This document shows positions 13,447-14,995 of a DNA stretch of 14,995 bases, piece after piece; positions within the stretch are counted from its first letter, which is position 1, and the number at the start of each line of letters is the position of its first letter. The notes beneath the pieces were generated by a model. It ran no database searches. It saw nothing but the letters and a program-made list of their open reading frames with translations, and was not told the DNA's origin. The DNA is taken from positions 1-14,995 of the forward strand of contig DUTA01000024.1 in assembly GCA_012842325.1 (NCBI GenBank). The letters are read 5' to 3'. Origin of the DNA: Bacillota bacterium (GTDB taxonomy: Bacteria > Bacillota > DTU030). The position numbers and the translations under genes were made by a program.

Positions 13447-14367
13447 ATGTCCCACCAGCCCCTGACTTCACCCCGGGTGGTGCAGGAGATTCTGGCCCGG
13501 CACGGCCTCAGGCCCAACAAACAGCTGGGACAGAATTTCCTCATCGATGAAAATATTGTCCACAAAATAATTGCCGCCGCCGAGCTGGGGCCCGAGGATG
13601 CGGTGCTGGAGATCGGCCCCGGCCTCGGTGTCCTGACCGGCCCCCTGGCCGAGCGGTCCCGGCAGGTCATTGCCGTAGAGGTTGATAAGGGCCTGATCCC
13701 GGTCCTGGAAGAAAATCTGGCCTCCTATCCCAATATAAAAATCATCTGGGGAGACATCCTAAAGATAGAACCGGAAAAGCTGCTGGCCGGCCTTTCTTCT
13801 CCCCTCAAGGTGGTGGCCAATCTCCCCTATTACATAACTTCTCCGGTCATCATGGCCCTCCTGACCGGGCCCCTGCCCCTGGAGCGGCTGGTGCTGATGG
13901 TCCAGCGGGAGGTGGCCAGGCGGCTGACGGCGGCACCGGGGAGCAAGGATTACGGGGTTTTGGCGGTAGCCGTCCAGTACTATACCCGGCCGGAGATCGT
14001 GGCTTTGGTTCCCCGGACGGTCTTTTTCCCCCGCCCCGATGTGGATTCGGCGGTGGTGCGGCTGATGATGCGGCCCCGCCCCGCCGTGGCCGTGGGGGAT
14101 GAAGCCCTCTTCTTCCGCCTCGTCCGGGGCGCCTTTGGCCGGCGGCGCAAGACCCTCCTCAACAGCCTGGAAGGGGAATTCGGGGCCCAATACAGCCGGG
14201 AGGAGCTGGCCGCCTTCCTCCAGGCCGGTGGAATAGAGCCCAGCCGGCGGGGAGAAACCCTCACTTTAGAGGAATTTGCCCTTTTAGCAAGAATAATTAC
14301 AAAAAAGGAGCCAGGAAATACTGCTGCGGAGGCACAGGTGCCGTCCAAGGAGGCAAAAAAAGGGTGA
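13447..14367 (+). CDS. rsmA: 16S rRNA (adenine-N6,N6)-dimethyltransferase RsmA/KsgA
   Basis: Dimethylates two adjacent adenines in the 3' hairpin loop of 16S rRNA, using S-adenosylmethionine, late in small-subunit assembly. Loss in other bacteria gives kasugamycin resistance. The 306 residues include the typical N-terminus KQLGQNFLIDENIV (about 25-38), the SAM-binding motif VLEIGPGLGVLT (about 53-64), acidic EVD at the end of strand 2, the catalytic NLPYYITSP motif (about 124-132), and the C-terminal helical domain with RGAFGRRRKTLLNSL. AAGGAGG (13433-13439) is seven bases before the ATG. The last 25 or so residues (PGNTAAEAQVPSKEAKKG) are a low-complexity extension. The stop overlaps the next gene as GTGA, so the two are co-translated. 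The rnmV gene commonly found between yabE and rsmA is absent. Confidence 0.97.
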   Translation: MSHQPLTSPRVVQEILARHGLRPNKQLGQNFLIDENIVHKIIAAAELGPEDAVLEIGPGLGVLTGPLAERSRQVIAVEVDKGLIPVLEENLASYPNIKIIWGDILKIEPEKLLAGLSSPLKVVANLPYYITSPVIMALLTGPLPLERLVLMVQREVARRLTAAPGSKDYGVLAVAVQYYTRPEIVALVPRTVFFPRPDVDSAVVRLMMRPRPAVAVGDEALFFRLVRGAFGRRRKTLLNSLEGEFGAQYSREELAAFLQAGGIEPSRRGETLTLEEFALLARIITKKEPGNTAAEAQVPSKEAKKG

Positions 14368-14843
14368 AAAAGGAATTCCAGAGTCCCACCAGGGGGCCCC
14401 TCTCCTTCAACCAGGTTTTTCACGACCTGATCGCATATGTGGAAGAAGCGCCCCAGTTCAATTACCGGATCATCATCGGGACCGATTCCCAGAGCCATGA
14501 CCGGGAGGTGGTCTTTGTCACGGCCATTGTGGTCCACCGGGAAGGCAAGGGGGCCCGTTATTATTACAGCAAAAAGACCCAGGACAAGATCTTCAGCCTC
14601 CGGCAGCGGATCTTTTATGAAGCTTCTTTAAGCCTGGATGTGGCCAGCCGTCTCACCGCCCTCCTGGCGGAAAACGGACACAATGACCTGAACATTGAGG
14701 TCCACCTGGATGTGGGAAAAAAAGGGGAAACCAAGGAGCTGATCCGGGAGATAGTGGGCATGGTGGCGGGCAGCGGCTTCGAAGCCAAGATCAAACCCGA
14801 CGCCTACGGGGCCTCGACAGTGGCGGACAAATATACAAAATGA
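14364..14843 (+). CDS. YkuK/DUF458-type RNase H-like protein
   Basis: The protein is 159 residues and cytoplasmic. It matches the YkuK family (DUF458), predicted to have an RNase H-like fold. Recognisable conserved blocks are YRIIIGTDSQSHD (about 34-46), VVHREGKGARYYYSKK (about 56-71), RIFYEASLSLDVA (about 83-95), VHLDVGKKGETKELI (about 112-126) and the C-terminal IKPDAYGASTVADKYTK. The carboxylates in GTDSQ, HLDVG and the C-terminal Asp residues are plausible metal ligands. No experimental activity is known to me. The start is GTG overlapping the rsmA stop by four bases, with AAGGAGG (14347-14353) ten bases upstream inside rsmA. Co-expression with an rRNA-modifying enzyme hints at an RNA-related role, but that is inference. 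Confidence 0.88.
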   Translation: MKKEFQSPTRGPLSFNQVFHDLIAYVEEAPQFNYRIIIGTDSQSHDREVVFVTAIVVHREGKGARYYYSKKTQDKIFSLRQRIFYEASLSLDVASRLTALLAENGHNDLNIEVHLDVGKKGETKELIREIVGMVAGSGFEAKIKPDAYGASTVADKYTK

Positions 14844-14928
14844 GGGGAAAAGTTCGGTAAAAAAATAACGCGTTAGCGTAAAGTTTTGGTAGGCGGTGGC
14901 AGGAAAAACGCGTGTGGAGATAAAAATA

Positions 14929-14970
14929 GAGACCTCGCACCAACAGATAGACAGAAAGGAGCGAGGTCTC
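14929..14970 (+). promoter_or_regulatory. Perfect 10-bp dyad enclosing the ribosome binding site of the next gene
   Basis: GAGACCTCGC (14929-14938) and GCGAGGTCTC (14961-14970) are exact reverse complements around a 22-nt loop ending in AAAGGA. The second arm ends immediately before the ATG at 14971, so in RNA the start codon abuts a stable stem and the Shine-Dalgarno (AAAGGAG) lies at its edge. Such hairpins often limit translation of transposase genes from read-through transcripts. The rest of 14844-14928 holds two ACGCGT palindromes 40 bases apart and no clear promoter. Confidence 0.6.
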
Positions 14971-14995
14971 ATGAAGAGCGATGGCGTAGACATCG
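14971..14995 (+). CDS. Start of an unidentified gene, cut by the window edge
   Basis: An ATG behind AAAGGAG (14956-14962) begins MKSDGVDI and runs off the window with an open frame. Eight residues are too few to identify a family. The preceding start-codon-abutting hairpin would suit a transposase or another tightly regulated gene, but this is only a guess. Confidence 0.35.

Overview
The window looks like a chromosome segment of a spore-forming, probably thermophilic or anaerobic Clostridia-type Firmicute. I infer this from the conserved metG - tatD - yabE/rpfB-like - rsmA(ksgA) block, a T-box leader with an AUG specifier ahead of metG, strong AGGAGG-type ribosome binding sites, frequent GTG/TTG starts, and CRISPR repeats ending in ATTGAAAC. 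The genus is not determined. All genes I can support lie on the + strand.

Region 1 (1-4802) looks like a small catabolic cluster. It has the C-terminal part of an ion-transporter-type permease (cut by the window edge), a stand-alone hydantoinase/oxoprolinase HyuA-type protein, a small HEFFH zinc-protease-like protein, and a GntR/HutC-type regulator. The natural substrate is not evident. A strong hairpin with no U-tract sits between permease and hydantoinase.

Region 2 (about 4803-6560) is the most unusual part: a decayed CRISPR-Cas locus. A leader-like AT-rich segment with a 15-bp dyad precedes an apparently intact cas6. Next comes a short stub resembling the N-terminus of a Cas8b/Csh1-type protein, which runs directly into a degenerate CRISPR array. 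The array has about seven repeat remnants with a period near 66 bp, including two nearly identical 35-nt spacers and a terminator-like hairpin inside another spacer. No cas7, cas5, cas3, cas1 or cas2 is present. Two diverged copies of a roughly 100-bp element, each with a hairpin of the form CTCCGYC-AGTATTT-GNCGG, bracket the remnant.

Region 3 (6675-8887) is a two-gene signalling unit: a FIST-domain sensor overlapping, by TGATG, a diguanylate cyclase (variable N-terminal sensor part, coiled coil, GGEEF) with a degenerate inhibitory site.

Region 4 (8888-14843) is the housekeeping block. A consensus promoter and T-box riboswitch drive metG, followed by tatD. A second consensus promoter drives a DUF348-G5-3D cell-wall protein that ends in a clean terminator, followed by rsmA and a four-base-overlapping YkuK-type RNase H-like gene. 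The rnmV gene usual in this neighbourhood is missing.

Region 5 (14844-14995) ends with a 10-bp dyad placed exactly before an ATG, around its ribosome binding site. This looks like the regulated 5' end of another gene, possibly a mobile element, cut off by the window edge.
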